NCBI GenBank assembly: GCA_036873135.1
Contig: JAPTYO010000008.1
Coordinates: 27,802,761-27,866,760, forward strand
Direction: 5' to 3'
Source: Clarkia xantiana subsp. parviflora
Lineage: Eukaryota > Streptophyta > Magnoliopsida > Myrtales > Onagraceae
Length of the DNA: 64,000 nt
Shown here: piece after piece, positions 12,136-23,873 of the stretch
Layout of the letters: every line of letters starts with the position of its first letter
How positions within the stretch are numbered: position 1 is the stretch's first letter
Notes under the pieces: generated by a model
What the model was told of the DNA's origin: nothing
Database searches by the model: none
What the model saw: only the letters and a program-made list of their open reading frames with translations
Program-made: the position numbers and the translations under genes

Positions 12136-12696
12136 TGTTGGATTACGGGGACATAATACTACGGAATGCTAAACGTGTACTAGCAAGAAATCTAATCTAC
12201 GCAGCGGAATTAGTACACATACCTTTTAGCTTTCCTGCCCAAGAACGATGTGGTGGAGTTCTGATCCTCCGGTCGGAACCACGTGCAAGTTCTTCGTTAG
12301 AAGAAGTCCCACGCGATGTAGCTCCACAACAAGACCTCTGATCGATTCTTCAACGGAGATGGAACCTCAGACCAGATGTGATGGTGCCGAAATTTAACTA
12401 AGGGAAAAAAGTGTTCTCAATGGAGATCTTTGTTATTATGAATGGGTGAATAAACCCTTTGCAGACACCCCTATATATAGTATTGGTGGAGCTGCCAAAA
12501 GACAACTCCAACCAATGTGGTATAGGGTGGCCGGCCGAATTGCATGTATAAGGGGGAGGCCCAATTTTGGGCCTCCCTTGTCAATTACTAATTGGATTTG
12601 GCCCAATTAGCCCATATTGACAATTACCTAATTAACTTAGGTAATTCTCTTAATTAACGGGCTCCTATTACGGCGCCACGTCACCAAATGCTAACA
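12136..12696 (-). repeat. Copia LTR shared by copies 1 and 2
   Basis: Bounded by TGTTGGATTACGG on the left and TGCTAACA on the right (plus-strand view); 561 bp. It is the 5' LTR of copy 1, having a primer site at 12122, and the 3' LTR of copy 2, whose internal region starts at 12697. It is homologous to the split LTR 19232-39884 and to 40264-40863. Confidence 0.88.
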
Positions 12697-13296
12697 GATA
12701 CTTTGGACGCCTCTTCAGAAGACATCCGGGATCAATCACACGCTCAAGGTGAAGAAGTATGCACCCTTTGAATCACTAGGATTCTATCTAGCACAACCGA
12801 GCATGACCCCGTGGTCGAACATGGCACGTGCAGTATGAAGCACGCGTCGATAGCACACCTGGACTAGCCAGGATTGGGATATGTCAATCATGCTATCACA
12901 GAATCTTTCATCTGGCCCTGAATGTGATTTTAATGATGAACTGGGTCCAACACGACGATGTACAAAACGAAGATTAAGTCATGCATTAAGCGTGACAAGG
13001 TTATCGTTTCCTTTAACCAGGTTTATCCCCTTGGTTCTTAGCCAATCTTGTTGTGGTAGAGGTCCCCTCTCCTTACAAGATGACCGTACCTGTGTGACGA
13101 GGCATGGTTCACATTCGACATAATTTTGGTGGAAGAGTTTTACCTCTTCCTACGACTTAGTTTATAGACCGTAAAATCTGATGTTATATTTCATTATGGC
13201 GTCGATAGATCATATACTCAGTTTGCAATTCTTTTATTCAATCGAAATAATATTATTTCAAATGTCAAAATGTTATCGCTTATACAAGTCACTTAT

Positions 13297-14647
13297 TTAA
13301 GCCCTACGTAATCCAAGCAGTTTTACGTGCTTTTTGAAAATCTCTCTACGTAATGGCTTAGTTAATGGATCTGCAACCATTTTATACGTGGACAAGTATT
13401 CTAAATCGATTATGTTGTCTTCCAGAACAGATTTAGCATAATTGTATTTCACATCAATGTGTTTGGTCCTACTATGGTACTTTGGATTCTTAACTGCTGC
13501 AATGGCTGCCTGACTGTCGAAGTATACCTTGACGGGCTTACTCTCTTTGCCAGTGCCAATCGATGCAGTAAGAAGCCTTTTCAGCCAGACTGCTTCTTGT
13601 GCGTTTTTAGAAAGGGCAACGAATTCAAATTCCATAGTGGAAAGGACGACACACGATTGATTCTTGCTTACCCAAGATATGACAGCATTAGCAAGAAGGA
13701 AAACTCCTCCTGTGGTGGACTTACGATCATCCGGATCGCCACCGTGGTTGGCGTCACTATAACCGGTCAATTCTATTTGCTTGACCTTATAGCACAGAAC
13801 ATAGTCGGCAATACCTTTCAAATACCTTATAATTCGTTTTACGGCCTTTAGATGTTGATAACTAGAATCTGATTGGAATCTTGCTACTAGGCCCACAGCA
13901 TAACAGATATAGCATGGCGTACATAAGACTCCCTACCATGCTTAGGTACTCTGCCCCCTTCATCTGTTCAAGCTGCTGCTGATTTTTCGGTCCATTACGC
14001 TTTGACAGCGCGCACCCGAACACAACTGGCGTATCCACGGGTTTAGCATCGAGCATTCTGATTCTTTTCAACAGTTTGTTGATATAAGATTCTTGAGACA
14101 GACACAATGTCCGGGCGGCACGATCTCGGGCAACCTTAATGTCTAAGATGTACGTGGCCTCTCCCATGTCTTTCATCTTAAATGTTGATGCTAACCATGG
14201 CTTTGATTTGTTCATGAAACTCATGTCGTTCGCAGCAATGAGTATGTCATCTACGTATAGTGTTATGATGACATACTTAGACCCGGAGGTCTTAGTGTAT
14301 ACGCAAGGATCCTCGTGAAGACTCACAAATCCGTTTCCGACGATTTCCTCGTGGAATCTGCGATACCATTGCCGAGACGATGGTTTAAGACCGTAAATAG
14401 ACCTTTAGAGTTTGTAAATTTTACGTTCTTTTCCAGGAGTAATAAAACCCTTTGGCTGCTCCATATAGATCTCTTCCTCCAGGTTTACATGGAGAAATGC
14501 GGTCTTTAACATCCATTTGATGCAAGCTCGAGATCGAGGCTTGCAATCATGGGCAAGGACGGCCCTGACTGTGGTGTAACGCACAGTCGGTGAGTTTGTC
14601 TCATCAAAGTCCATTCCGTGAATTTGGGTATATCCTTTCACAATCAT
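13297..14647 (-). pseudogene. Copia reverse transcriptase and RNase H remnant (copy 2)
   Basis: Three minus-strand fragments: 14647-14405 (RT start, MDFDETNSPTVRYTTVRAVL), 14326-13862 (RT palm with TLYVDDILIAANDM and the connection LLKRIRMLDAKPVDTP) and 13896-13297 (RNase H with DANHGGDPDDRKSTTGGVF, SRTKHIDVKY and MVADPLTKPLRRE). The YVDD active-site motif is intact. Frame changes occur near 14400-14330 and near 13880-13900, where the reading frame around TRPDICYAVG is lost. The product is therefore broken. The family is Ty1/copia from the order of domains and these motifs. Confidence 0.92.
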
Positions 14648-14854
14648 TTGAGTTTTAAACCACTCAACTTTCCATCTGCAGTGAATTATAAAATTTCACT
14701 TTCTAGCTCTGCGGTTAGCAGGTTAATCAACTTATGACCAAAAACTGAATTTATTTTCATTTAGGCAATTTCATCCTCCATTGTTTTCCTCCATTCCTTC
14801 GTTTGAGGTCCTTCCAATGCTTGCTGAACCGTCACTGGTTCGTGAACGAATGTC

Positions 14855-15178
14855 TCACTTGATGGGATACTTCTTGAAAGAAGTTCGTTGCCTTTGACTA
14901 TGTCTAGGCTCGATAATCCCATCTATAGTCTGATCGTTACTCCCACTAGGAATAATGCTTCTATTCGGAGCATCACTCCCACTGGGAACAATGGCGGTGC
15001 TAGAACTTTGACCTACAACTTTCTCAGGATGACCTCTCGGTCTCGGGATTTTATCTCTGAGATGTATTCCTTGATCACTAGGATTTGGAACCAAGTTGGT
15101 CGTTTCCCTCCCACTGGGAATAATGTGCAGTTGTATTAGCTCAGCCACTAGGAACCAAGTTGGTCGTTTCCCTCCCAC
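14855..15178 (-). pseudogene. Copia linker between integrase and RT (copy 2)
   Basis: Minus-strand reading is rich in Pro, Ser and Arg and ends with EPRHSQRQRTSFKKYPIK, the kind of RRS-basic segment that sits between integrase and RT in plant Copia polyproteins. Upstream, where integrase should be, only non-coding AT-rich sequence is found, so integrase appears deleted. Confidence is moderate because the segment is low-complexity. Confidence 0.5.
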
Positions 15179-18100
15179 TAATGCTATATCATTCTCCCAC
15201 TCGAAGTAAGTGGGACCTGAGAATCTCCGTTATCCACTTTTAATCATGATCAATACTTTAGTTCGTTTCGTTCCGCAAAGCATTGGAAGTCCATCCTCAA
15301 ATTTCTATAATGTGTCATGTTCGACCACGTTACCATTAATCCAAGCTAGTTTTAAGCTTGTATCTTTTAAGAGTAGATCGTACTCTTAATAAATATTTTT
15401 TTAATGCGCAAATTAATGCTAATTTATGATAATGTTTCACCCATATCATTTCTTAGCTTTTAAGGTAACGTTCCAACCGATTTTATTAGAACATAGTTTT
15501 ACATTAATATGAAATCAACTTAATTTCATTCCATAGGAACAATTAATTTTGAGTTCTAACATAATGTAATTTTAAACTATGTTTCTCGAAGTATTTAATA
15601 ATATGATTGCTTAGCCAAACTTTTCGTTAAAGGCTTATAGTGGGAGTGTCATTTTACTGACTACTTCCTTTCGTTTATTAACTCATCCAGAGACTTATCC
15701 ACCTCATGGACTATGCATTTAAGCTTCTGCTTAATGCTATTGTTGATGTACTACTCGATCGTAGTAGCATTAAAGCGTACTTCTAACCATGGTAGTCATC
15801 AATGGGTTATTTTCAAAGGATTACAAACGAAAATTCAGCATTCATTTATTAAAACACTTTATTATTAAATTTGTACTTTAAAACGATGTGTTCCGTATTT
15901 CGAAGTACATGCGCGTACGGCGCATAAAACCAGTTTTATCCCGTGGTTTAAATCGTTTTATTTTCAAATTTAATTTGATCGGTTTTGAACATGTTTAATC
16001 ATTACGCAAATAATTATTTTAAATGTGAGCACTAACAAATAAGAATTACTAAATATTTCGATCTAGCTACGCAATCGATGGGTATGTTTAGTTCAGTTAT
16101 ACCGAATGAGATGACGGAGTATGTGAGTCGTTTCGTTTTAATCGTCCACTTTTACCTGGCCGAAATCTTGGTCCTAACCCGTGGGTTTGTATTTTCGTTT
16201 CAGATCGTTCTCGTTCAACCAAGACGTTAAATTGATAAGCAAATTGAACTTCGAATCGAGCAACAATTACTTTATTCAATAACTCCGAATCTCAAAATAA
16301 CCAAAATTTTAGTAACAAACGAGGAACGATAAATGACAATGGTATAGTTCTTGATCTGAAGTTCAAATAACTGATCCATAATTGTCACGCATATAATCAA
16401 CATCTTTGAGTCATGTTGAACATCTTGTCTGAGTAAATTCACGAGTGAATCACTTCAAATGATCTGTGTCCGTATAAAACATTTTACAACTTCATACACA
16501 TGACCTACGAGGCGTATTCGAGACACTTTATCAACGGGGTTTAACCCACCAGATTATCGTATAAGACTTATTCGGTCCATTTATGTTCTTGCTATGAGGA
16601 TCATGGTTCACTTCTTTCGAACTCACTATGGTGAGCAGATAATGTTTCCCTTTCACTGCCGTGGTTACTGTACTTGATTAGGCTCAAGGTTATTGAGTCA
16701 TGTCAATATTAGACAACCACATACATCATTTCCATGTTGACATTTCATTCCGAAGATCTGAAGCGGGTTTTACGCCGACATCCATGAAAAGAAAGAAGAC
16801 CATTTTATTCAACTGAAACATTTCTAGTGTTTGCCTCCTTGCTTCCACCGAGGCAGATGCGAATGAATACTAAGCTAGAACATCGTCTGGTTTCAATTGA
16901 AGTCTTCATCAACCCCTTTTTACCAAGGTCGAATGTATCACCATATATGCGTTCAGATCATCAAATAATCTACTCCAATTCTTGGGGAGACAAATTATCA
17001 CATTCACTTCTCATTGTCAAAATCGTACATATTACTATATTCATCCGTAGTTGTCCTTTCCACTTTTCGGAATCGTAGTGGAGAGTTCAACACACACTCC
17101 AATTTTATCCATCATAATTAACACTATCAAGATTGCGAGCAATATCGAATCGCACTAATTGAGCCAACTCACACATTGATGATTATGCAAATTAGGAAGA
17201 CAATAACATTTTGACAGAATTGGAAACATCGGATTATCTATTAAGATGGAATACGACTAATAGTGATCCTTCAGTCACTAAACCAAACCGACCGCCAGTA
17301 AACCGAGGGAAGGGGGTGTTGTGAAAGAGTTCACGCTATTGTCGTGTTCAATCTAATAGACCAGTCTTTTGAAAACGGTTATTATATTGCAATTTACCGG
17401 AACAGGTATTTTCAAACAAGTGTACCCGATCTTGGCTTTCCCAAGGCCCTTATAATTTTAAAAGGAATTATCTGATAATTTACGCATGCATAATACTATA
17501 TTACGCCATAAACATCGAACAAACCAAACATGCTTACGCGTCATGCGTCTAATGTTCCTAGCATATATAATTCTACGTAAAGTAAATTATCACATGCTTT
17601 TATCCTCGAACATCCTAGCATACGTGTCAAAACATGCAACATCCGCACAAATCATGCATAATTGGCGACTGGATTTTTCAGCTTTTAAAAATGTTTTGAA
17701 AAATATTAGGGGCTGTTTTGCAATTCATGCTTACAATCAATCATGCGACATTTCTAGACATGGATTCTAGGCACTTTCAATCGGCATAGCGTGTCTATCT
17801 TATTGCGCAATACATATATTTAAATCCCAGAGCTCAATGTTCGCAATTAATATCCAGCTAGCTTGACTGAGTCAAGACGACAGTTCTAATATATATGTAG
17901 AAGAAAGTAAACAATTGAAATCCAGCCCACTAATTTAATCCAGTCCCAAAAACATGCATATCTGAGATCCATCCCCATAATCGAAACTAGGTATTAGGGT
18001 TTTAACCGAAAAACGTGTTAAAACGCAAACCCTAAGAGCACTGTTTAGGCTAAATTTAAAGTTCGAAAACATTTTGGATTTGAAATTTGACATCCTATTT

Positions 18101-19218
18101 TATTTTGAACAGTTTAAAACTTCCGAGAAATTTAAAAATTCTGGTCCGGTCCAATTTAAAATCCGGTTCAAGTTGGTCCGATTTTAAAAATTCGGTTTGG
18201 TCTGAAACCGTTCAATAAAATAAGATTGTGGTTCGGTTTATCACTCAAAACCGGTTAGGTTAGGTTCATTTTAGTTACATTGGTCCGAACCGACCCGACC
18301 CGACTAGGTCGACCCGGTTAAGAAAACCCGGATTGGTTTTACCCGCTTCGGTTCAGCAATTGGACCGGCCCATAAACCCTAGGGTTTTGGCCGAAATATG
18401 TCTTGTGGACTAAGTAGAGTTTTAAAGTCCACTAAAAACTTAACTTAGCCAACAAGAAATATTAATTATTTAAAATAATTTCCAACATTGCTAATATATA
18501 TATATATATATTTCGGCATATACTTATATATATGTAAATATTGTCAAGATTCTATCTTTACGATGTAAATCAATCAACAATAGATATATATATATATATA
18601 AAATATTCGGAACATATATGTATATATATTTTATTATTTTCAAATATATCTTTAGGGATTAAAATATGTAGACAATATATTTTCTTATCCCAATCTTTAT
18701 CTATATATATTGATAGTTAATATATTTTACAATATTATATTATGAAACTATCCATATTTCCAACGTATAGATATATAGTTACCTATTAATGAAATATTAA
18801 AAATGGCAACCTATATCTTTTAATATTTGTGCCGAATTTTTCATTACTTGGTGTCCAGGAAAATTAATTTTTTTTACCTAAAATACCTCTAGTAATTTCG
18901 GCACAAACATGTAAAATTAGAAAAGTTGTCAAATTTTAAGATCAAACCCTAACTTGATCATTAATCCAAAATGTGTTCTTGATAAAACTCATGGTGTTCT
19001 TGAAGATCATGAACATCAAACTTAAATTCGAATATATAAATTCGGTTTTGATCTATAAAAACATGTAAATTTCGAAAATTTTAAGTTTTCAAAGATCAAA
19101 CACATGAAATTTACTTAAAAAATTCGGATTACTCATAGTGTTCATGAACATGAAAATTTTGGATTTTTCAAAAATCAAGAACATCAGTTCATCAAAAATT
19201 TATGAACTCCTAACCTAA
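15179..19218 (-). other. Decayed gag region and AT-rich leader of Copia copy 2
   Basis: The part 15179-16330 parallels the decayed interior of copy 1; 16330-17170 lies where gag would be and has no usable frame; 17210-19218 is the long leader with TA microsatellites at 18490-18600. Open frames at 16827-17078 and 17486-17770 are short and lack recognisable motifs. No gene is supported. Confidence 0.5.
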
Positions 19219-19230
19219 GCTCTGATACCA
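19219..19230 (-). other. Primer binding site of Copia copy 2
   Basis: Minus-strand TGGTATCAGAGC, one base inside the LTR that starts at 19232. It identifies that LTR as the 5' LTR of copy 2. Confidence 0.88.
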
Positions 19231-19376
19231 CTGTTGGATTACGGGGACGTAATACTACGGAATGCTAAATGTGTACATGCAAGTAATCTAACTACGCAGC
19301 GGAATAGTGTACACATACCTTTTAGCTTTCCTGCCCAAGAATGTCGTGGAGGGAGTTCTAATCCTCCGGTCGGAAC

Positions 19377-20114
19377 TGTTAGGTTCTAAGCTTTAGGTCA
19401 ACGGGTTGTCGATCTAAACCTTATTCCTCACTGGTGAAATTACGGGTTCAGTGCTCTTGGGGCTTGTCGTTCTGATCCACGTCCTTCTGCTTCCTTGCTT
19501 CTCTTCTCCACGCGACCCTGCGAAAGGGGCAGTATCAAGCACGGAGGGGGGTGGTGCTTGATGAACCCTCTCCGATGCTTAAGTCAGAACGATATTTCTA
19601 GAGAGATGCCAGAGCTAAACTTCACAATAATCAAGCTGATCAAATGAGTGGTGGAAAGGTTGTATTTATAGGCAACGGTGTCATTAAGGTGACTTAATGA
19701 CATCGTTAACCTTTAAAAACAATTAATTAGTCCTTGATCACATAAATAGAACCTTAAAGCATGGAGAGGTTGGCGGAAACAATCTAAGTGTGGGAGTCGG
19801 AAAACGGTGCCAGGGCCCTTGGGGGCGGGGAGAAAATCCGACCCCCAAGGGTAGGGGTTGGGTGTGGCCACCCAACCCCTCCCTAGGGGAGATGGGTCAG
19901 CCAACCCGATCTCCCCTAGGGGAGGTCGGGTGTGGCCTCCAGACCTCACCTAGGTGAGTTCGTCGCGCGGCCCGGACGAGTATTTCGCCTCGTCCGGACC
20001 GTTGGTGTTTCGGCGGGGTGTTCGGGTCGAAGTTTCGATTTATAATCATTAAAGGGGTGACAAAAATAAAACGACTCGGAAGTCAACGGGTTCAAATTGG
20101 GCGTATATCCATCA
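19377..20114 (-). repeat. 3' LTR of gypsy element B
   Basis: 738 bp, plus-strand view TGTTAGGTTCTAAG to ATATCCATCA. On the minus strand it is preceded by the G-rich tract GACTCGGGGGCATG (20115-20128), the polypurine primer for plus-strand synthesis. Three palindromes centred on CCTAGG or a close variant are present at about 19880-19955. Confidence 0.88.
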
Positions 20115-20663
20115 CATGCCCCCGAGTCAACCAATGGCCTGACCCTTGATTGACTCTATTTTAGGATGGTATGACACGCGCAATTTGAAGTCGGGATTTT
20201 ACCTTTTGTCGGAATCTTTACTTACCCATGGGTGTGTGTCTCTGACTCTGCCCCCTGTCTTATAAGATAGAGGAATTGTAAACGTCAGAATAGCACAGAC
20301 ACGTGTCCAAGCACGTGTCCGTCTGAGATTGAAATAATAAATCCAATACCGTCACGAGCTTATACTCGGAAAATATACGCATATGTGGGGATGCAACATG
20401 AATATGGTTAAGTGAGTCCATGCTTCAATTTCACGACGGGGTAAGCCTATGTGGGAAGAATTTCGATTCTGGTCCAAAAATCTTTCTAAGTATGGGATAC
20501 CAGAAAATATGCTCATAGGATGCTAACTATGATGGGTGTGAGTTTAACCGTGGTTATTGGGAACTAGGGGTATCAGTTTTTAAATCTGACCTTTAAATTT
20601 TTCCTTTCCAGAGATTAACGGTGTTGATTTAGCGGCTTTGGAAAAAACCCTACTCCATTTTAC
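20115..20663. other. 3' untranslated region of element B, also upstream region of its antisense gene
   Basis: No coding sequence. The stretch to about 20513 is repeated in inverted orientation at 23874-24254 and matches 3520-3918 in element A. It lies between the 3' LTR and the TATA box of the antisense gene, so it may serve both as element 3' region and as promoter DNA for the opposite strand; the second role is inference. Confidence 0.6.
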
Positions 20664-20670
20664 TATAAAA
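20664..20670 (+). promoter_or_regulatory. TATA box of the antisense gene, element B
   Basis: TATAAAA on the plus strand, followed by a leader exon that ends at a GTACGTG donor (20774) and an intron ending CGGCAG at 21203. The equivalent box in element A is at 3373-3380 on the other strand. An ATG at 20684 is too close to the TATA box to be inside the transcript and is absent in copy A. Confidence 0.62.
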
Positions 20671-20934
20671 AGGGATGAGTGATTACCTCATTCTCGTTGT
20701 CCTTTTCTCTTTTTTCCTTTTGGCGGTAGGATTCTTAGTTGGATTCACTCCTCGGGACGCGTGTCGCATTGAGGTACGTGCCTTTTCCTTTGTGTAAGCG
20801 TTGCTTTTGGGGGACGTGATCCTGCTTCCCCCTTGATTGTTTTTTTATTGTCTTGTTTCTTGATTTGTGGGTCTTCATGGTGATATGGTCCTGTTTGGTT
20901 CATCCTCTTGCCCCCGTGTCTCTGCTTACTAGCA

Positions 20935-21090
20935 CGTGGGGTCTTTTTATAATGGGGTTATGACTATCTCTCTTTACCCCCTGCCTCTGCTTATTGGCCC
21001 GTGGGGTCTCTCTATAGTGCGTTTATAACTATCTCCCTTTGCCCCCTGCCTCTGCTCATTGGCCTGTGGGGTCTTCTTATATCATCTTTC
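20935..21090 (+). repeat. Minisatellite in the leader intron of antisense gene B
   Basis: About three units of about 65 bp with GGGGTCT, TATAACTATCTCCCTTTG and CCCCCTGCCTCTGCTCATTG. It is the counterpart of the five-unit block at 2760-3085 and lies wholly inside the predicted leader intron (20774-21203). Confidence 0.75.
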
Positions 21091-21219
21091 TATTCTTACC
21101 TTTTGACTTTGTATTCGTCATTTTAGGAAAATGAGTTTTATCTCGTCTCTACGATCCTTTTCCTGTTTTACTTGGGCTAAGTTCGCGTGTTTTCGGTCGG
21201 CAGATCTCCCCGGTGTTTG

Positions 21220-22288
21220 ATGAGGAGTAAGAGGCCAGTACGGGTGGGAGTAGTTAGCTCCGGGAACGGACCCTCGATTGCAAAAAGATCGGTTTTTTGT
21301 GGTGTAAGGAGGTGTTCCCCTGTTGGAGGTAAGGGCGGTGTTGGTGCTAGGGTACCATCTTCTTTCTATATTGATGCCCCCCAATTGAGGGTCCGGGAGC
21401 CGTCTTTTGCTTCTTCCTTGTTTGGTAAGTCTTGGAATGTCTGAGTCTCCTTAGTGTATATTGGTGTTTACTCTGTGTCTTCTTGTAGGTAGACTTCGTC
21501 TTCCGCTTCTGAGTCGAAAGGAGCTATCTCGTCCTCCTGTTGATGGAATTGTTGGGTCTGAGTGGGCGCCCTATTACGGGCGCGAGGCTCGTTTTGACAA
21601 TCAATCTTCTTTGCAAACTCCTGAGGTTGGAGTTCGTGTTTTGCAGTCTGCTATTCCTCCTGCTGATCGTGTGCCTCCTCCTAAGGGGTCGAAGGTAGTT
21701 TATGGATTGGCTCATGATGTGTTGTCTCGCTATGCTTCTGTAATTTTTTCTTAACCTTGTTATCCTTTAGGACGTTTCTCTTTCATGCTTTGTCCGTCTC
21801 ACCCTTTGTTTTTGTCCCAGGGTATTGCCGACATTGTTAATTTGTCCACCCTTGTTATTGATCTTGCTGAGGAGAAGAAGGTGCACGAGGACACTTGTGT
21901 CTCCCTTAGTTCTAAGCTTGTTAGTTGTTTGGAGCATAGTCGTATCACGGATTTGCAGTGCCGAGATTTGGAGAGTCGTATTGCCCTTCTTAAAGAAGAG
22001 ATTGAGGCTTTAAGACAGAAGTCTTATCGCGATGAGGTACTTCGGGCTGCTGAGCTGGTGTCCCTTGAGGAAATGCTTCGTATGGAGGAGAAAGGGTGTG
22101 CTTTTGCTGAGTATAAGGGTTCTTCCTCTTATCTGGCTGCTATCGATGTTCGCTGCTCTGTGGCTAAGCGTATTTCTTTAAAGGCGGTTCTTGAGCGTAT
22201 ATATATGATTGCTCCTGACTTTCCATTTTCTCAGCTTGGTGATTTGTCTGACTTTGCTGTTAGGCATATTGCCAAGATGAGGAAGTAG
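21220..22288 (+). CDS. Antisense gene of element B, spliced, 307 codons, intact
   Basis: Coding exons 21220-21424, 21489-21739 and 21821-22288 (205, 251 and 468 nt) join in frame from ATG to TAG. Splice sites are GTAAGT, TTGTAG, GTAATT and TCCCAG. The last two exons have exactly the same lengths as in copy A, and the first differs by one codon. The protein has a basic Gly-rich start (MRSKRPVRVG), a middle region with SEWAPYYGREARFDNQSS, and a C-terminal part rich in charged and Leu residues (LLKEEIEALRQKSYRDEVLR), probably helical or coiled coil, ending ISLKAVLERIYMIAPDFPFS and HIAKMRK. No catalytic motif is apparent. The host element's pol is broken, yet this gene is not. I do not recognise the family; a structural or RNA-binding role for the element is only a guess. 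Confidence 0.75.
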
Positions 22289-22952
22289 TACACCTATCTC
22301 TTGTGGTGGTTTTGCGAGTTTGTGGCTTGAGGTTTCTCTTAATTTAGGTCGTACTTCTCCCTCTTGCCTTCTAGCCTCTTTATGTTGGTCTGTTTTGGGA
22401 TTGGATCTTAGAATCTTCTCATAGATTGTTGGGTTGCTAAGTGGTTTGTCTTTATTGGTTGTGATGTTACTTTGCTTCTCATTCATGTTGCTTGGCTGAA
22501 GTACCTATGAGGTAGTCTTGAACTTGTACTCATCTTTCTTTATTGAGTTTATCAAGGGCTCCTTCTTGTGGTGTCTTCTTACTACTCTTCCTGTTGGTCG
22601 GTTGCACTTATCTTTAGAGTTTGAAACTCCACATCTCTTAGTTTTGCCATCTTTGTTTGATACACTTGTCGTTGCTTATGGTATGCATGGCAGGGTGATT
22701 ATCTCCCCTTTTCATGATAACTCCTTGTGCCTCAGTGTGTAGTTTTTTGGTTATGGACCCCTCCTTTCTGGTGTTTCCTTTACTTTGCATTTCTTTTGTA
22801 TTTTCCTTCATCATCATACCTGCTATCTCATCAAGAAAAAACATTATGTGTTCTTCATACAACTTTGCTTTGCAATTATTTTCTCATGGAATCCTTCTTA
22901 GTATGGTGCAATGATCTCTTCTGATACCCTTTAAATGGTATAAATGGTACTG
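22289..22952 (+). other. 3' flank of antisense gene B
   Basis: No further coding sequence recognised. The region matches 1171-1545 of element A in part (for example ATGGACCC near 22754). Short open frames in three phases near 22518-22924 overlap each other and show no conserved motif, so they are not called. Confidence 0.5.
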
Positions 22953-23300
22953 TTAGACCAAAGATACGCTCTTAGTGGGTGTCGAATCTGTTCACGAGAC
23001 AGGCTCTCGGAGGGCACTTAACGTTTCACAGGATAGGCTCCCGGAGGGCGCAAGTTAGACCAAAGATACGCTCCTGGTGGGCGTCGAAAACTGTTCACGA
23101 GACTGGCTCTCGGAGGGCACTTAACGTTTCACATGATAGGCTCCCGGAGGGCACAAGTTAGACCAAAGATACGCTCCTGGTGGGCGTCGAAAACTGTTCA
23201 CGAGACTGGCTCTCGGAGGGCACTTAACGTTTCACAGGATAGGCTCCCGGAGGGCACAAGTTAGACCAAAGATACGCTCCTGGTGGGCGTCGAATCTGGT
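22953..23300 (-). repeat. Minisatellite array 2 of element B
   Basis: About three compound units of about 105 bp, the reverse complement of 641-1170: AAGATACGCTCCTGGTGGGC, CTGTTCACGAGACTGGCTCT, AACGTTTCAC and GGATAGGCTCCCGGAGGGC. Fewer units than in element A. Confidence 0.88.
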
Positions 23301-23745
23301 AGTTTGAAATCTACCTCAAGATACGCTCTTGGGGGCGTCGAATCTGGTAGTTTGAAATCTACCTCAAGATACGCTCTTGGGGGCGTCGAATCTGGTAGTT
23401 TGAAATCTACCTCAAGATACGCTCTTGGGGGCGTCGAAGGTCGTAGTTTTTAGAAACCACTCTTAAGATACGCTCTTGGGGGCATCGAAGTTCGTAGTTT
23501 TTGGAAACCACTCTCAAGATACGCTCTTGGGGGCGTCGAAGTTCGTGGTTTTTGGAAACCACTCTCAAGATACGCTCTTGGAGGCATTGAAGGTCGTAGT
23601 ATGAAAACTACTCTCAAGATGCGCTCTTGGGGGCGTTGAAGGTCGTAGTATGAAAACTACTCTCAAGATGCGCTCTTGGGGGCGTTGAAGGTCGTAGTAT
23701 GAAAACTACTCTCAAGATACGCTCTTGGGGGCGTTAAGGGTGTTG
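23300..23745 (-). repeat. Minisatellite array 1 of element B
   Basis: About nine units with core CTCAAGATACGCTCTTGGGG and GCGTCGAA, separated by segments that form short hairpins, for example GGTAG/CTACC, CGTGGTTT/AAACCACT and GTAGT/ACTAC. It is the reverse complement of the array at 121-640. Confidence 0.9.
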
Positions 23746-23873
23746 TTGACTTGGAAGTCATATCTGTGTAAGGATAACATAATGATTATATCCCCATCTT
23801 CTTTGAAAGATACTTTTGAGTAACTTCTACTTCATTAGGAGCATTCATGCTTTATGTACATTTGGGGTGCATA

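Larger units (their letters stand above)
12697..19231 (-). mobile_element. Copia element copy 2, internal region
   Basis: About 6.5 kb on the minus strand between the shared LTR (12136-12696) and the split LTR that starts at 19232. Order from the 5' side: primer site, AT-rich leader with TA microsatellites, decayed gag, linker, RT and RNase H, short 3' region. It is the same type of derivative as copy 1. The tandem LTR-internal-LTR-internal-LTR layout suggests unequal recombination between related copies. Confidence 0.82.
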
